Source: Spodoptera frugiperda (lineage: Eukaryota > Arthropoda > Insecta > Lepidoptera > Noctuidae). From it: a stretch of DNA of 64,000 nucleotides. The notes below the pieces were generated by a model, which saw only the letters and a program-made list of their open reading frames with translations, was not told the origin of the DNA and did no database searches. The stretch lies in NCBI RefSeq assembly GCF_023101765.2, contig NC_064226.1, positions 4,456,001-4,520,000 of the forward strand, in the 5' to 3' direction. Below, one piece after another: positions 52,260-62,096 of this stretch. A program made the translations under genes and the position numbers. Numbering within the stretch: position 1 is the stretch's first letter; each line of letters begins with the position of its first letter.

Positions 52260-55200
52260 GTAAGTGTATATCCTATACCTAATCAAGTGACCAAAAATAT
52301 CACAAAAATAATGTGTCAAATTGAGTTATTTTTTCTCACCGCATCTTTGCGGCCGGTCTTTTTATTTGACCTTGAAACTTTTAACACGTAAATAGGTATA
52401 TTGTGGACAATACAGCGACAGATTTTTAGTGATATTTCTAGTCTCACATATTTAATAATCTAGTGTTGTTTTTGAGTAACCGGCACCCGGCTACCTAAGA
52501 CCGGCATTTCGTTGGCACAAGGCCAACTTCGGGCGTGGTGATGCGGATAGAAATTTCGTTAGAAACAATCAATATAAACACTTATACACCGGTTCTTCGA
52601 AAAAGTCATGAATAATAAATTATGAAACAAACCATACATCTTCATCAAGCGTGATGTAGGAAATGACGCTTTACTAATTAAAATATAAGGCGTATTTTAA
52701 AAGAATGTGACGGCTAAGGAAACTGGCTCCCACAATTAACTGGTTTTTTATTACTTATGTTTGCATTTACATTGTTGGATAGTACTTACGAACCTAGTAA
52801 CCGCTGCAGTATGAGATCATCCTCAATTCCGTCACCATCGAAGGCTACCTACTATACTGGTTCTAGATGATTTAGCCTGTTTATATAAGTACTTACTCAG
52901 TTGTTTTCCTGCATAAATGTAAATTAAATAAAACAGATATTTCAACATATATGTCGCATAAACGTGCTAATTAAACATAGAAGGTACTTGTGAACTTCCC
53001 TATAAATACATAACATCACACCTTATATTTAAGTCAACAGATACAACGATTGACTTAAGACTACTGATAACTTGGATATTTTAAATGTCCAACCCGAGAA
53101 TCAAGTCCAGAATATTCAATGACTAACGCATTAAAGACGGGTTCTGTATTTCGAGATGAAATCTATGAACTTCTAGACATAGTAAACAAAGTAATCAAAT
53201 AGGTAATGTGTTAGGTCATAACGATAGATTGATCTAATTGACCTAATATACCTCCGCATAGTGAAACTGTAGGTAGACACGACCCGACGACAAGACTGAT
53301 AACAAATTACAAACAAAGTTTTAACAAGTAAACATTATGACAATATAATTCATCACTTCCACGCTAATCTATGTAAACGAACAAAAACTCATTGTTATTG
53401 TTATGTAAAGATTTGACATGCAAAAATCATCACTATGTCTTTGCCATAAAGGTACTTTCGCCAAATCTTTCTTGTGGCAAAGTAAACAAGTGAAGATAGC
53501 TTGCTTGCTGACTGTAGTCATGGCAAATTAATCGTTAATAGCCAATTAACAACGAGCCGTGTCTGTTCTAGACTTTTATTGAAGTCTAGCTAATTGTTAG
53601 CATTGGTTTTACCTTTAGTAGTTTGCCATTGAAATGACCAGGAAAATTATGATTACAAAACTTTATAAACATTCCCATAGCATGGTTATTATTTTTAGTA
53701 TTTAATTGACGGTAATGGCCTTAGGTTCATTTCATATTTTTATTGGCAAAAGTCCTTAGAACGTGACTATTGATTACTATCGTATATTATATGTTACCTT
53801 ATTAATATAATACACAAGAAAATGTGTAGGGGTGTACGTATAATAATAGAATATTACAAGCAAAAACTACTGGAATTTTTGACTATTTGTTATTATGAAA
53901 ATGCAGGCGAAAATGCTGGTAGAAATAGGTACTATAATAAAAAGCTAGACAGCAATCCGTATTCTTCTCAATTGCAGTAAAAATATCCCTGACATGAATT
54001 ATAAACATGATAAAATTACGGTGTTAATTCCCGCAGTTACCCATTTTGTTCTGCACTAGATCGTGACTAGCTTGCTAATAGACAGGGTGTGTCTAAATCT
54101 AGCATGATCGGATTACTAACATTCTACTCAGGTAAGGAGGGTTTTTCCAATACAAACACGTTAACTGTTTGTTTTAAAAACCACCAAGTATCCTATAAAT
54201 ATCATACTGTGAACGGAGCTGGGAACAAAACTTTTATAAACATAAAATAAAAAGGTAAACGTTAACGTTTTTTAATAGCTGAAACACACGATGTCCTTAG
54301 AAGGCAAGCACTTCGTCTGTAGGTGTTTATTCAAGTCTTTGCGTTCCGTATTTGAAACTACAAACAGACACACCAAGATAACTCGGTGTTCAGATACACT
54401 CCTACAGATAGGTAGAGGTTACAGAATTGATTTGATAGAATGACATCATCGGCCCGGACTACTTTCATAATAAGCGAAACAAACGCGACTGTCCTAGCGC
54501 GCAGGCGCCATGGACGCGTTCCTTCAATCTAACACAAAAACAAGCTCTATATACGCAGCAATGAACAACTTCCAATGACATAATCAAGTTATGAATTCGT
54601 AGGTGCAGAGCGGGACGTTATAGCTCGCATACCAACACACCCGCCTATATTTAGACCCGTGTAAGAGACATGCCTCGAATGGAAGCCGATGGCCGTATAT
54701 CATTAGACTAAATAGGAATCGAGGAAAGCACTAAGAACGGTTTACAGAATTTTAAATAGCTCATAAGCCATTGAACCTTTATTGGAATGCAAGGTTGTGA
54801 AAATAGCTTTAGTATCGAGAAACTCAAATGTACCTACTCAAACATATGTAATGTATTAATATCTAACTTCATAATATTAATTGGTATAAGACTAGACCGA
54901 CTGCGGAGCATGTTTTATAAATTAAACGAAAGTGAAAATAACTCTACACATTACATAAATCAAATCTAATAATAATCATGTATATGTATAGCGAACATTA
55001 TATCATTATTATTCAACTTGTTCAAAGAACAATTTTCACATTAAATATGTTTCTTGTTGATTACAGATTTATCTACCGAGGATAAACTCGAATACCACTT
55101 CTTCCCCGTGTCGAGCGGCTCCGTGTCGTTCAAAGTCAGGACCTCCAATGATGCCCACATTGCCCTTACCATGGGGCCTCAACCCAGCGACCCAATGGTT

Positions 55201-57894
55201 GAGGTAAATGTTTAAACATAATTTTGGTCTATTCTATCTTATTTAATCGTATTTAAAGACGATCAAACTTACTATTTTTTCTGCCAGTGCCATCTAAAAA
55301 GCAAAACATATTTAATTTATTTCATTTCGGCAGATTTTCCTTGGAGGTTGGGGTAACACAAAGAGCGTGATCAGGAAGAACAGAACCAAACCCGACAAAG
55401 TTGAAATCGAAACCCCTAACATCTTGAATGGCGGCGAGTTCCGTGGCTTCTGGGTCCGTTGGGACAGTGGCATCATCTCCGCTGGCCGGGAGGGCGAGGC
55501 CATTCCCTTCCTCTCATGGGCTGACCCTGAACCATTCCCCATTGCCTTCTTTGGAGTGTGCACCGGTTGGGGAGCGACCGGCTCCTGGAAAATCGAAGGT
55601 AATATTTGCAAATTACCCTTAACCATCGTTATGACATAAAATGTACCCAACCAAATAAATTCCCCTTTATTATCGGCACAGATGGGGGTGAATTCAATAC
55701 TCCGGACCAGTTAGAGTATAGATTCGGACCCGTCCTCTCAGGTTCTCTGAGATTTGAATATCGCGGTCCCCACAACTGCCATGTAGCTTTGACGCCAGCA
55801 CCTGCTGAAGTGGACCCTATGTATGAAATTATGCTTGGTGGTTGGGAAAATACCAAGTCGGTTATTAGATACTGCAGGCAGAAACCTGATAAGGTAGGAT
55901 AGAATGTCGTGACCGTCGGTGTATTGCTTGTTGGAACATTCCGTTAAAACTTACTGTTGGCCCGTAGGTTGAGGTCCCGACGCCAGGAATTATGAATCCT
56001 AACGAGTTCAGGAAATTCTTAATCGAATGGAAATGTGGCAGAGTGATTGTTCGCGACGGCGAGACGGGCATGGTTATTATGGAGTGGGTAGACCCCTCGC
56101 CATTCGGCATCACCCACTTCGGTGTGCGCACTGGTTGGGGTGCCCGTGGACAGTGGCGTATTACCCATTTCGGCAATGCCCACGCACAGCCTCGTTGAGT
56201 AAAATTTTAATAGAGGGAATGCTTTGGATGTTAATTGCTGTCAATTAATCCGCATTATAGTGCGTTTTATTTCTGATATTTTTTCGATAGATGAACTAAA
56301 TTTTTAATCGCTGTCACCACCGTTAAACTAACAAAAATAAATATTGTGTTGTAAGAAAACTGCGTGTTTGGAATCCTGTCGTATGGTAAACTTGTTGTTG
56401 ACGTCTGCATCGGGATGTTTGTCTCGGATTGGTGTTTGGTACGTTGGGTACATTTTGTGATTAAGCCTTTTTTATTATGTTTTTTCTTTTCCTCGCCCAC
56501 GCATTTTCTTCTTATTTGATACTTATTACACCTAGCACTTTAGTCAGCATTTTAAATTAATCCACTATCTCCACTACCTACGGTAAGTCGCTTCCTCTAA
56601 ACAAATTGAACAAACGAAAATTTTAAAACGAACAAAATTAAATCTTCTATTTCTCTCAACTTTACTATTGCCACTCATGCCTATAAAATAACGTGCATGT
56701 ATGATCACTGGTTGACTGGTGCACCACAACGACGCACCAACTTAATTCGTACTCTAATTCTATAGTGCAATCAAGACACTATGCACTGATAACTGTCATG
56801 AACTACTAAACTTCTGTAACCCACAAAATAACAGTTAATAGGTACTAATGGGTGGAAACTAGACACTAGTTGTAATAAGTCAGTGTTCAATACTTGCTGG
56901 TTTAAGTAAGTAAAGCTGTAATATAATATTTGTATATAGGTACCATTTGTATAACTGGCTGGTACATTTTCTCTAATTGCATCCCATTAATGATTATCGC
57001 CTGATTGCCTGCCTTTAGATGGATAATGTCTCATTCTTGCTATACTTTCATTACCCATGTGGGTTTTACATCCATTGTTTCATTGCGGAAGAAGGACGAT
57101 CATAAAAATTCTTCACTATTGCAATGAAACAAGGGCGGAACTAAGTTGTTATTGTACTAAATTAAGTATTGTATTCCGCTTGTCTTACCTTGCAAGATTG
57201 TTTTAAACTGGTTTACGATTGATTGCATTATTTTGTAGTTGGGCCATCGGCGCCAGTGGCTGCACCCCTGTACGCTGCGCCCCCCGGCTACCCCGGCGCT
57301 ATGGGAGGCTTCAGTGCCCCTGTAATGGCTGGACCTGGCAACTGGGTTGATGCCAGTGCTGGTCAAGTTCCCCCTGGTGCCGTCGTCGGTGGCCAGGACT
57401 GCAGCGGCGAGCCTCTCTACGTCGCCAGGGCACAGCACGAAGGAGCCGTGATTCCCGGAAAACTTTGCGCTTCACACGGATGTGCCTTCGTTCCATGGGG
57501 CGGTTTGGAGCACGGCAAACCCCAATACCAGGTAGGTTTCACTACTACTTTTGTAGTTTGTGGACAGATTATTATGTTTTTTAACTGGGTCACATGATCA
57601 TCTTACTATTGCAACTGATTGATTAATTTGATTCGGTGATTAATTACCTATTATTTTGTTTTCTAGGTGCTGGTTGGCGGCCCCAACAACTGGGTGCGCA
57701 CTAGTGGCTCCAACGTGCCTCCCGGCGCGTTCCCCGGCGGTCAGTCTGAAGATGGCGAGCCCCTGTTCGTGGGCCGCGTGAACCATGAGGGCAGCCTCAC
57801 CACCGGCAAGGTGCAACAGTCGCACGGAGTGTGCTACATCTCCTTCGGTGGACAGGAGCTCGGCTTCCCCGAATACGAAATCCTCATGCCCTAG
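52244..57894 (+). CDS. FAMeT: FAMeT (Methyltransf_FA) and DM9-domain protein, gene 1
   Basis: Seven exons are placed: 52244-52259, 55067-55203, 55334-55598, 55682-55893, 55968 to 56157 or 56193 (or through the stop at 56198), 57239-57531 and 57667-57894. The splice phases are 1, 0, 1, 0, 1 and 0. The product has two Methyltransf_FA repeats (about residues 6-138 and 140-280), then two DM9 repeats. Insects are known to carry this FAMeT-FAMeT-DM9-DM9 layout. The family is named for farnesoic acid O-methyltransferase of juvenile hormone-type pathways, but the fold lacks a classical SAM site and such activity should not be assumed; DM9 proteins include mannose-binding lectins. The form joined at 56193 would have 458 residues, at 56157 446, and the stop at 56196-56198 gives 286. 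Confidence 0.88.
52260..55066 (+). other. FAMeT gene 1 intron 1, nothing recognised
   Basis: This is AT-rich, with no repeat or exon I can name. The short open frame at 54787-54969 shows no family resemblance. Confidence 0.6.
55067..55203 (+). CDS. FAMeT: FAMeT gene 1, exon 2 (start of FAMeT repeat 1)
   Basis: The acceptor GATTACAG and donor GTAAAT bracket 137 nt. The product begins DLSTEDKLEYHFFPVSSGSV and continues with FKVRTSNDAHIALTMGPQP. This is the typical start of insect FAMeT proteins. Confidence 0.93.
55334..55598 (+). CDS. FAMeT: FAMeT gene 1, exon 3 (rest of FAMeT repeat 1)
   Basis: 265 nt, phase 0 in and 1 out. It has GGWGNTKSVIRKNRTKPDKV, GGEFRGFWVRWDSGIISAG and GVCTGWGATGSWKIE. 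The GGW..SVIR, FRxFWVxW and TGWGAxGxW blocks recur in repeat 2 (exons 4-5) and, diverged, in the paralogue's 265-nt exon. Confidence 0.95.
55682..55893 (+). CDS. FAMeT: FAMeT gene 1, exon 4 (FAMeT repeat 2, first part)
   Basis: 212 nt, phase 1 in and 0 out. It has DGGEFNTPDQLEYRFGPV, the GPHNCHVALTPAPAEVDPMY block and GGWENTKSVIRYCRQKPDK. Confidence 0.93.
55968..56198 (+). CDS. FAMeT: FAMeT gene 1, exon 5 (end of FAMeT repeat 2, with alternative stop)
   Basis: The frame reads VEVPTPGIMNPNEFRKFLIE, GETGMVIMEWVDPSPFGITH and RTGWGARGQWRITHFGNAHA, then QPR and TGA at 56196-56198. A GT at 56194-56195 lies inside the last Arg codon, followed by the stop. Splicing there (or at GTATTA, 56158) leaves phase 1, as required by the DM9 exon at 57239. 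Reading through instead gives a FAMeT-only protein. Possible polyadenylation signals follow near 56336. Confidence 0.85.
   Translation, partial: VEVPTPGIMNPNEFRKFLIEWKCGRVIVRDGETGMVIMEWVDPSPFGITHFGVRTGWGARGQWRITHFGNAHAQPR
56199..57238 (+). other. FAMeT gene 1 intron 5 or alternative 3' UTR
   Basis: Between the FAMeT exons and the first DM9 exon lies 1 kb of AT-rich DNA. An AATAAA near 56336 could end the short transcript. No other feature is seen. Confidence 0.5.
57239..57531 (+). CDS. FAMeT: FAMeT gene 1, exon 6 (DM9 pair A, first repeat)
   Basis: The acceptor TTTTGTAG and donor GTAGGT bracket 293 nt (phase 1 in, 0 out). After a Pro/Ala/Gly-rich linker (APPGYPGAMGGFSAPV) comes a DM9 repeat: GNWVDASAGQVPPGAVVGG, GEPLYVARAQHEGAVIPGK and GCAFVPWGGLEHGKPQYQ. 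Confidence 0.95.
57667..57894 (+). CDS. FAMeT: FAMeT gene 1, exon 7 (DM9 pair A, second repeat)
   Basis: The phase 0 start is VLVGGPNNWVRTSGSNVPPG, followed by GEPLFVGRVNHEGSLTTGK, VCYISFGGQELGFPEYEIL and a stop at 57892-57894. The two DM9 repeats of the pair are clearly homologous to each other. Confidence 0.96.
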   Translation: MLVGGPNNWVRTSGSNVPPGAFPGGQSEDGEPLFVGRVNHEGSLTTGKVQQSHGVCYISFGGQELGFPEYEILMP

Positions 57895-58010
57895 ATTATA
57901 CCACCAGTAATTATGTAAGAATCTCAGGATTTGTCCGTACGTGTAACTTAGGAATACTGCTTCCACAATCTATACGAGCAATTAATTGGTGCATTTAAAT
58001 TGTGCCTAGA

Positions 58011-58016
58011 AATAAA
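58011..58016 (+). terminator. Polyadenylation signal AATAAA of FAMeT gene 1
   Basis: A canonical AATAAA stands 117 bases after the stop codon, at the expected place for the 3' end. Confidence 0.7.
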
Positions 58017-58321
58017 AGTCAAGTCACGCTGTGCCTGTTCGTACGTTGTATGTTAATTGTTGTAATGCACTGCATAATATTATTCGTTTGAAGTTATTGT
58101 GTTGTGAAACGCATAAATAACGATAACTATAATATGTAATATTTTTGTTAAATTATTATATAATATTTACCAATTAATTATTTTGTATTGTTTTATTTCA
58201 TAAATCCTCAATTATATACTTACTTACAAAGTCGTGTTTCAGATTAATCTGAAAATTAGAACTTATACTTATCATAACAGAGTACAAGATTTAAGAATAG
58301 ATTTTGGTAAAAAAAAAACAA

Positions 58322-58476
58322 TTAGGCTCTAAATAGACGTGCAGTCCGATTGCAGTTGAATTTCAATCTGCGTGCAGTCGGACTGCACCTTTGATTTGCA
58401 GTCGTGTCAACTGCAGCCAAACTGCCCTTGAACTGCAATTTGCAGTTGAAATGCAGTCCGTCTGTCTAGAGCCTTA
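58322..58476. mobile_element. TIR MITE with GCAGT-rich interior
   Basis: It starts TTAGGCTCTAAATAGACG and ends with CGTCTGTCTAGAGCCTTA, an imperfect TIR of about 18 bases or more. The interior repeats the word TGCAGT on both strands about a dozen times. A TTA stands at both ends and may be the target duplication. It sits between the DM9 pairs A and B. Confidence 0.82.
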
Positions 58477-58612
58477 TTCTCTGTTTCACTGCTAAACTCT
58501 GAAAAGGATATTGATCATGTCCGCAACAAGACGTCTGCCCACGTCTGTCTGTAAACTATAGGTAGGTTAACCTACCAATAAAACAAAACAATATATTGAT
58601 GTTTGTTTGCAG

Positions 58613-58857
58613 TTTCCCCAGTAAAACTGGAACCAGTACCCCGTAAAATGTTCCCTGGTGAGGGTACACTTCACTGGGTTCCAATGACCAATGGCCAGTT
58701 ACCTCCAGACGCAATGATTGGCGGCTTCGAAAACGAACTCACATACATAGCCAGGGCTTACCACAATAGGTCAATATGCCCTGGACGATATGTTCCCTCC
58801 ACTGGAAGGTGTTTTGTTCCCTGGGGCGGAAGAGCACATAAAAAACGGCAGTTTGAG
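58613..58857 (+). CDS. DM9 pair B, first exon
   Basis: The acceptor TTTGTTTGCAG precedes TT TCC CCA; the donor is GTAACT. A complete DM9 repeat of 81 codons plus two bases, with IARAYHNRSICPGRYVPS and FVPWGG intact. It is clearly diverged from pair A and has more basic residues at its end (HKKRQFE). Confidence 0.85.
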
Positions 58858-59539
58858 GTAACTACAGAACGTCATTTCTTTAATGAATATTATGTCTAAA
58901 CGACCCACTGACATGATTTTTAAACCAAACCGAACAGATTACGAACGTACTATTAAATCAGGGTTTCCCAAACTATGGGTCGCTCCCCATTGGTGCATCG
59001 CAAGCAAATTTCTAGTGAGCCTTGTCTGTAGAAAGACACACTAACCAACCGTTCTGTATTTTATTTTTCATATTGGTAAGGCCTTAATTCCCTACAGAGT
59101 TCCTGAGTTTAGGAACTTAATTTAGATAGGTCGTAGTCCAGACAACTTTGGGAACCACTGTATTAGATAGTATAGGTACATACACATACATAATCATCAT
59201 TGTCATAGGCAGTAAAGCTTCCTGTTTTTCTCCTAATTTCAACCACAAATTATTTCTATACATGTTCCAGATTTTATGCGGATTTAATGCTATGTGGGTT
59301 AAAACAAGATCTAACCTTATCCCACCGAACGCATTTGTTGGTGGAACTTCAGAAGTAATGGACGAACCTCTGTATATAGGAAGAGCTATGATTGATAACA
59401 ATCTAATATCTGGAAAGTATACACTCGTTACCATCTCTGCTATTTACCGTACAACGGCAGGGAGGTTGAAGTAGTTGAGTATGAAATATTAGTTATACCG
59501 GAGAATGAAGTACCACAAGCTTTGCCTTTTACATATTAA
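58613..59539 (+). CDS. Second DM9 exon pair (pair B), diverged, with a one-base interruption
   Basis: Two exons are present: 58613-58857 (245 nt, phase 1 in, 0 out) and 59271-59539 (phase 0 in). The first has GEGTLHWVPMTNGQLPPDAM and GRCFVPWGGRAHKKRQFE; the second has NAMWVKTRSNLIPPNAFVGG, EPLYIGRAMIDNNLISGK and, after a one-base slip, YLPYNGREVEVVEYEILVIP. Splice phases are the same as in pair A, so pair B could replace A as an alternative 3' end of gene 1, or be the tail of a gene whose FAMeT part is lost. As read, the second exon shifts frame at the AAA run 59415-59417 and stops at 59474; the other frame runs to TAA at 59537-59539. An AATAAA at 59733-59738 follows. Confidence 0.75.
58959..59160. 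mobile_element. Short hAT-like non-autonomous element with 8-bp target duplication
   Basis: It starts CAGGGTTTCCCAAACTATGG and ends CAACTTTGGGAACCACTG, the typical hAT TIR pattern. The eight bases before (TATTAAAT, 58951-58958) and after (TATTAGAT, 59161-59168) differ at one position, as expected for a target-site duplication. It lies in the intron between the two pair B exons and has no coding capacity. Confidence 0.88.
59271..59539 (+). CDS. DM9 pair B, second exon (frame interrupted)
   Basis: The acceptor ATGTTCCAG is followed by ATT TTA TGC GGA. The DM9 repeat is readable across both frames; one base is missing at or near 59415-59417. The rest of the frame is well preserved, so an assembly error or a very recent mutation is more likely than old decay. 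Confidence 0.72.
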
Positions 59540-59700
59540 GTAGGTAACTGGCAGTATGTATGTAAAATTGCATATCGACGGAGGCATGCTTGGTGCCATG
59601 GCTAAGTGACCGGCTGTTCCTGAAGGTGTCGATCCAGAAATTATTGATCCAGTTCTAGTGTGGAGTCGTATGTTTGTATAAACAGGAGATATAGGCACAG
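59540..59700 (+). other. Coding-like relic after DM9 pair B
   Basis: In the frame of the corrected pair B end, the DNA reads MYVKLHIDGGMLGAMAK, a stop, then PAVPEGVDPEIIDPVLVWS and a second stop. The composition looks protein-like, but I do not recognise it. It may be 3' UTR or a decayed exon. Confidence 0.25.
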
Positions 59701-59732
59701 GAGATTAAAATTTGGAGCTTTGTATTTAAAAA

Positions 59733-59738
59733 AATAAA
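59733..59738 (+). terminator. Polyadenylation signal AATAAA after DM9 pair B
   Basis: An AATAAA in an A-rich stretch about 195 bases after the inferred end of pair B. Confidence 0.5.
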
Positions 59739-60127
59739 GATATTAATTATTTGTTTTATCCATACCCTCTAATGTAATATTCCCGATTTGTACAGTACTG
59801 TCACACTAATTTATACATATAAGTAATAAGTAATAATACTAACCTATCACCTAATTTTCCTTTCTCTGTGAACTATATAATTTGAACTCAGTTGAACCTA
59901 GAAGGTATGTTTCGTGAAGTGACTGTCATGAAGTACGCGCTTCACGACATTAGGAATGATTACCTTAAAAAAGAGTACCTTAATCTACTCTACTCTACTA
60001 TACCCCCGTGTTAAAGAGACCCGGTACTATCGTGCTTGTGATCACTCGATTGACAACGAAAATTGGTCACCAGAAAATATTAATTACCTATTTAATATCT
60101 ACGAATTACGAAGTATAAAAGCACAAG

Positions 60128-60350
60128 TGCGATTTCCGGGCAAAGGGTCTTGACTTCGGTCCCCGGGTCTGGCAAAGTGTTACTAGGCATTTTTCGGTTT
60201 ACAAAAATTTCTCAGTAATAGCAGTCTGAAATTTTGCCCACTATAGGTAAGGCTATATGGAATTTATAACCCATGTGATGAAAAGTGGGTGTACCTGCAT
60301 CATACATTGGCATTACATGCCGTAATGTGCACCTTTGCCTACCCCGGATT
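60128..60350 (+). mobile_element. tRNA-derived SINE copy (family A), diverged
   Basis: It has CGGGCAAAGGGTCTTGACTT, CCGGGTCTGGCAAAGTGTTA, a TCTGAAATTTTGCCCACTAT stretch and TGCCGTAATGTGCACCTTTG. The block order is that of the copy at 39003-39220. The 5' tRNA-like head is mostly missing. Confidence 0.72.
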
Positions 60351-60812
60351 CAACTACGTGAAAAAATGATACGAATAATTAAATACAAAACAAAAAGCTC
60401 CAAGTTTAATAATTTTCTGTGCGTCGTTGCGGCAGCTAAACAACGATTCGGTCTTGACTGATTTTGTGCCGTCATTAAAATTCCTATATTTGCAAAATCA
60501 ATTCGACTTTATAGCTGATGTTTCAGTTCTATAATATATTATTATAAATTATTATTTATAAGGTAACGTAATACACCGATAAATAAATTGGATTCACGGT
60601 CACCTGTCGAAGTAAATTACTTAAATTACCATAGACAATTTTGAAGTTTTCACCGAGACTGTATCGCACATAGACAAAGATACTAATAGAGTAGAGTGGA
60701 ATGAGGAATCATAGTGGAATACGGACTAAACCAAAACAAAACATCTGTTTGGTAAATATTGTAAAATACTCAATAAAAAAGTGTCGCGTCCCGGTCCCGG
60801 CGTCCATTTTAC

Positions 60813-60999
60813 TATAAAAAAATCTTAGATCGCGTCGCTTCGGGTTCGGGCTGTCTATTCGAGTTGATTTCAGTCATTCTAATAGTTAGCGATTACAATT
60901 CTATTTTGACCGGTCAGTGCTAATGAGTAATGAGTTAAAACTACTGTGCAGTGTGCAGTTTGATATTTAGTTTTGTTTACCGGCTTTAGCGACAAAATC
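60813..60999 (+). promoter_or_regulatory. Putative promoter and 5' UTR of FAMeT paralogue (gene 2)
   Basis: TATAAAA lies at 60813-60819 and an initiator-like TCAGTC at 60870-60875, with a GC-rich stretch between. The two are spaced too far apart to be one core promoter, so only one may be real. Confidence 0.35.
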
Positions 61000-61895
61000 A
61001 TGGGTGATATACTAGGTAAGTTATACAATAATATCCAAGGTTTAACTAAAATGAATAATTAGTATAAATAAATCATGAACAAGTCCTAGAATTGCACCAT
61101 ATTATTTTGTTTAAGTATGCGTCATATATTTACAGAAATTACGACACGGCCGCGGCATCACCATGTTTTCTACAAATTCACAGCCAATGCAATCAACTTT
61201 GAAATTAAAGCCGAGGGCAATGCAGCACTTGGAATATCTAATAAACCAGAACAGAACTGTGAATTTTTGGTGGGTTTTCTAGTAACTATTTAAATTATTG
61301 AGCGAATTCAATTAGATATAATATATTACACATTTCAAAATAAGAATTGTTTAATTGTGGTTCTGGACTTAAACAATTCTTATTTTGAAATGTAATGCCA
61401 CAATAAAAATCTAAGCAACAACAACAATGTATTATTTTATCATCTCATACACTAACTGATAGAATCAGTCTTCATACTTCAACATTTATAAATATACTTC
61501 ACAGATTGGACACTAACAATACATTAGATACTTAGTCTATAAGCGAAATTAAAACTAAAAATCTAATGTATTGTGAGTGTAGCATGGATTTCCACAAAGT
61601 AATGCCTGACTCTATTCTATATATTCACAGATTGGTATAGGCCACAACAACAGGACATGGATAAAGAAAGTTAGAGGAAGAGGAGTGTACAGGGAAACTA
61701 TAGATACTCCAAATATTTTATCCGCCACAGAGTACAGACGGTTTTGGGTTTCCTGGTATGGAGACATTATACGTTTGGGAGTGAACGGTAATAGCAAGCC
61801 TATAGTTACATTTAGCAGCAGAACTGCGGAATTAAAATATGTTACTTTCTTGGCTCTTGATGATGTCAGGAACACTGTGCACTGGAGGATTGAAG
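61000..61895 (+). CDS. FAMeT-domain paralogue (gene 2), first three exons, incomplete
   Basis: The exons are 61000-61015 (16 nt, MGDIL), 61136-61269 (134 nt) and 61631-61895 (265 nt), with phases 1, 0 and 1, the same as gene 1 (16, 137, 265). The product is strongly diverged. Exon 2 has RPRHHHVFYKFTANAINFEI and exon 3 has IGIGHNNRTWIKKVRGRG, DTPNILSATEYRRFWVSWYG and VRNTVHWRIE. The FRxFWVxW block is kept; the GGW and TGWGAxGxW blocks are altered. Further exons must lie beyond 61895, past the LINE fragment or outside the window. It is probably a tandem duplicate of the FAMeT part of gene 1. Confidence 0.83.
61330..61393. repeat. Perfect 25-bp inverted repeat in gene 2 intron 2
   Basis: Arm 61330-61354 (starting ACATTTCAAAATAAGAATTG) is matched exactly by its complement at 61369-61393, with a 14-base loop. 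The flanks give no clear target duplication. Confidence 0.95.
61511..61579. repeat. 19-bp inverted repeat in gene 2 intron 2
   Basis: CACTAACAATACATTAGAT at 61511-61529 and ATCTAATGTATTGTGAGTG at 61561-61579 pair with one mismatch. This is a second hairpin in the same 361-bp intron. Confidence 0.9.
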
Positions 61896-62096
61896 GTGAG
61901 TGAAATTTCTGGTCAACAATTTTTATATCCGGCCAAAACATACCCAGAATCAGCAAATTTTTCTCCATCAAATGATGTGCATAACTCAATACCCTCACTT
62001 ACCCTGTTTTGGCTGGAAGGCATCAATTGTATAATGGATTGTATGTAACTCAACCATTTGCAAAGGTCTCTTTTACTATAAATGTATTGACTATAT

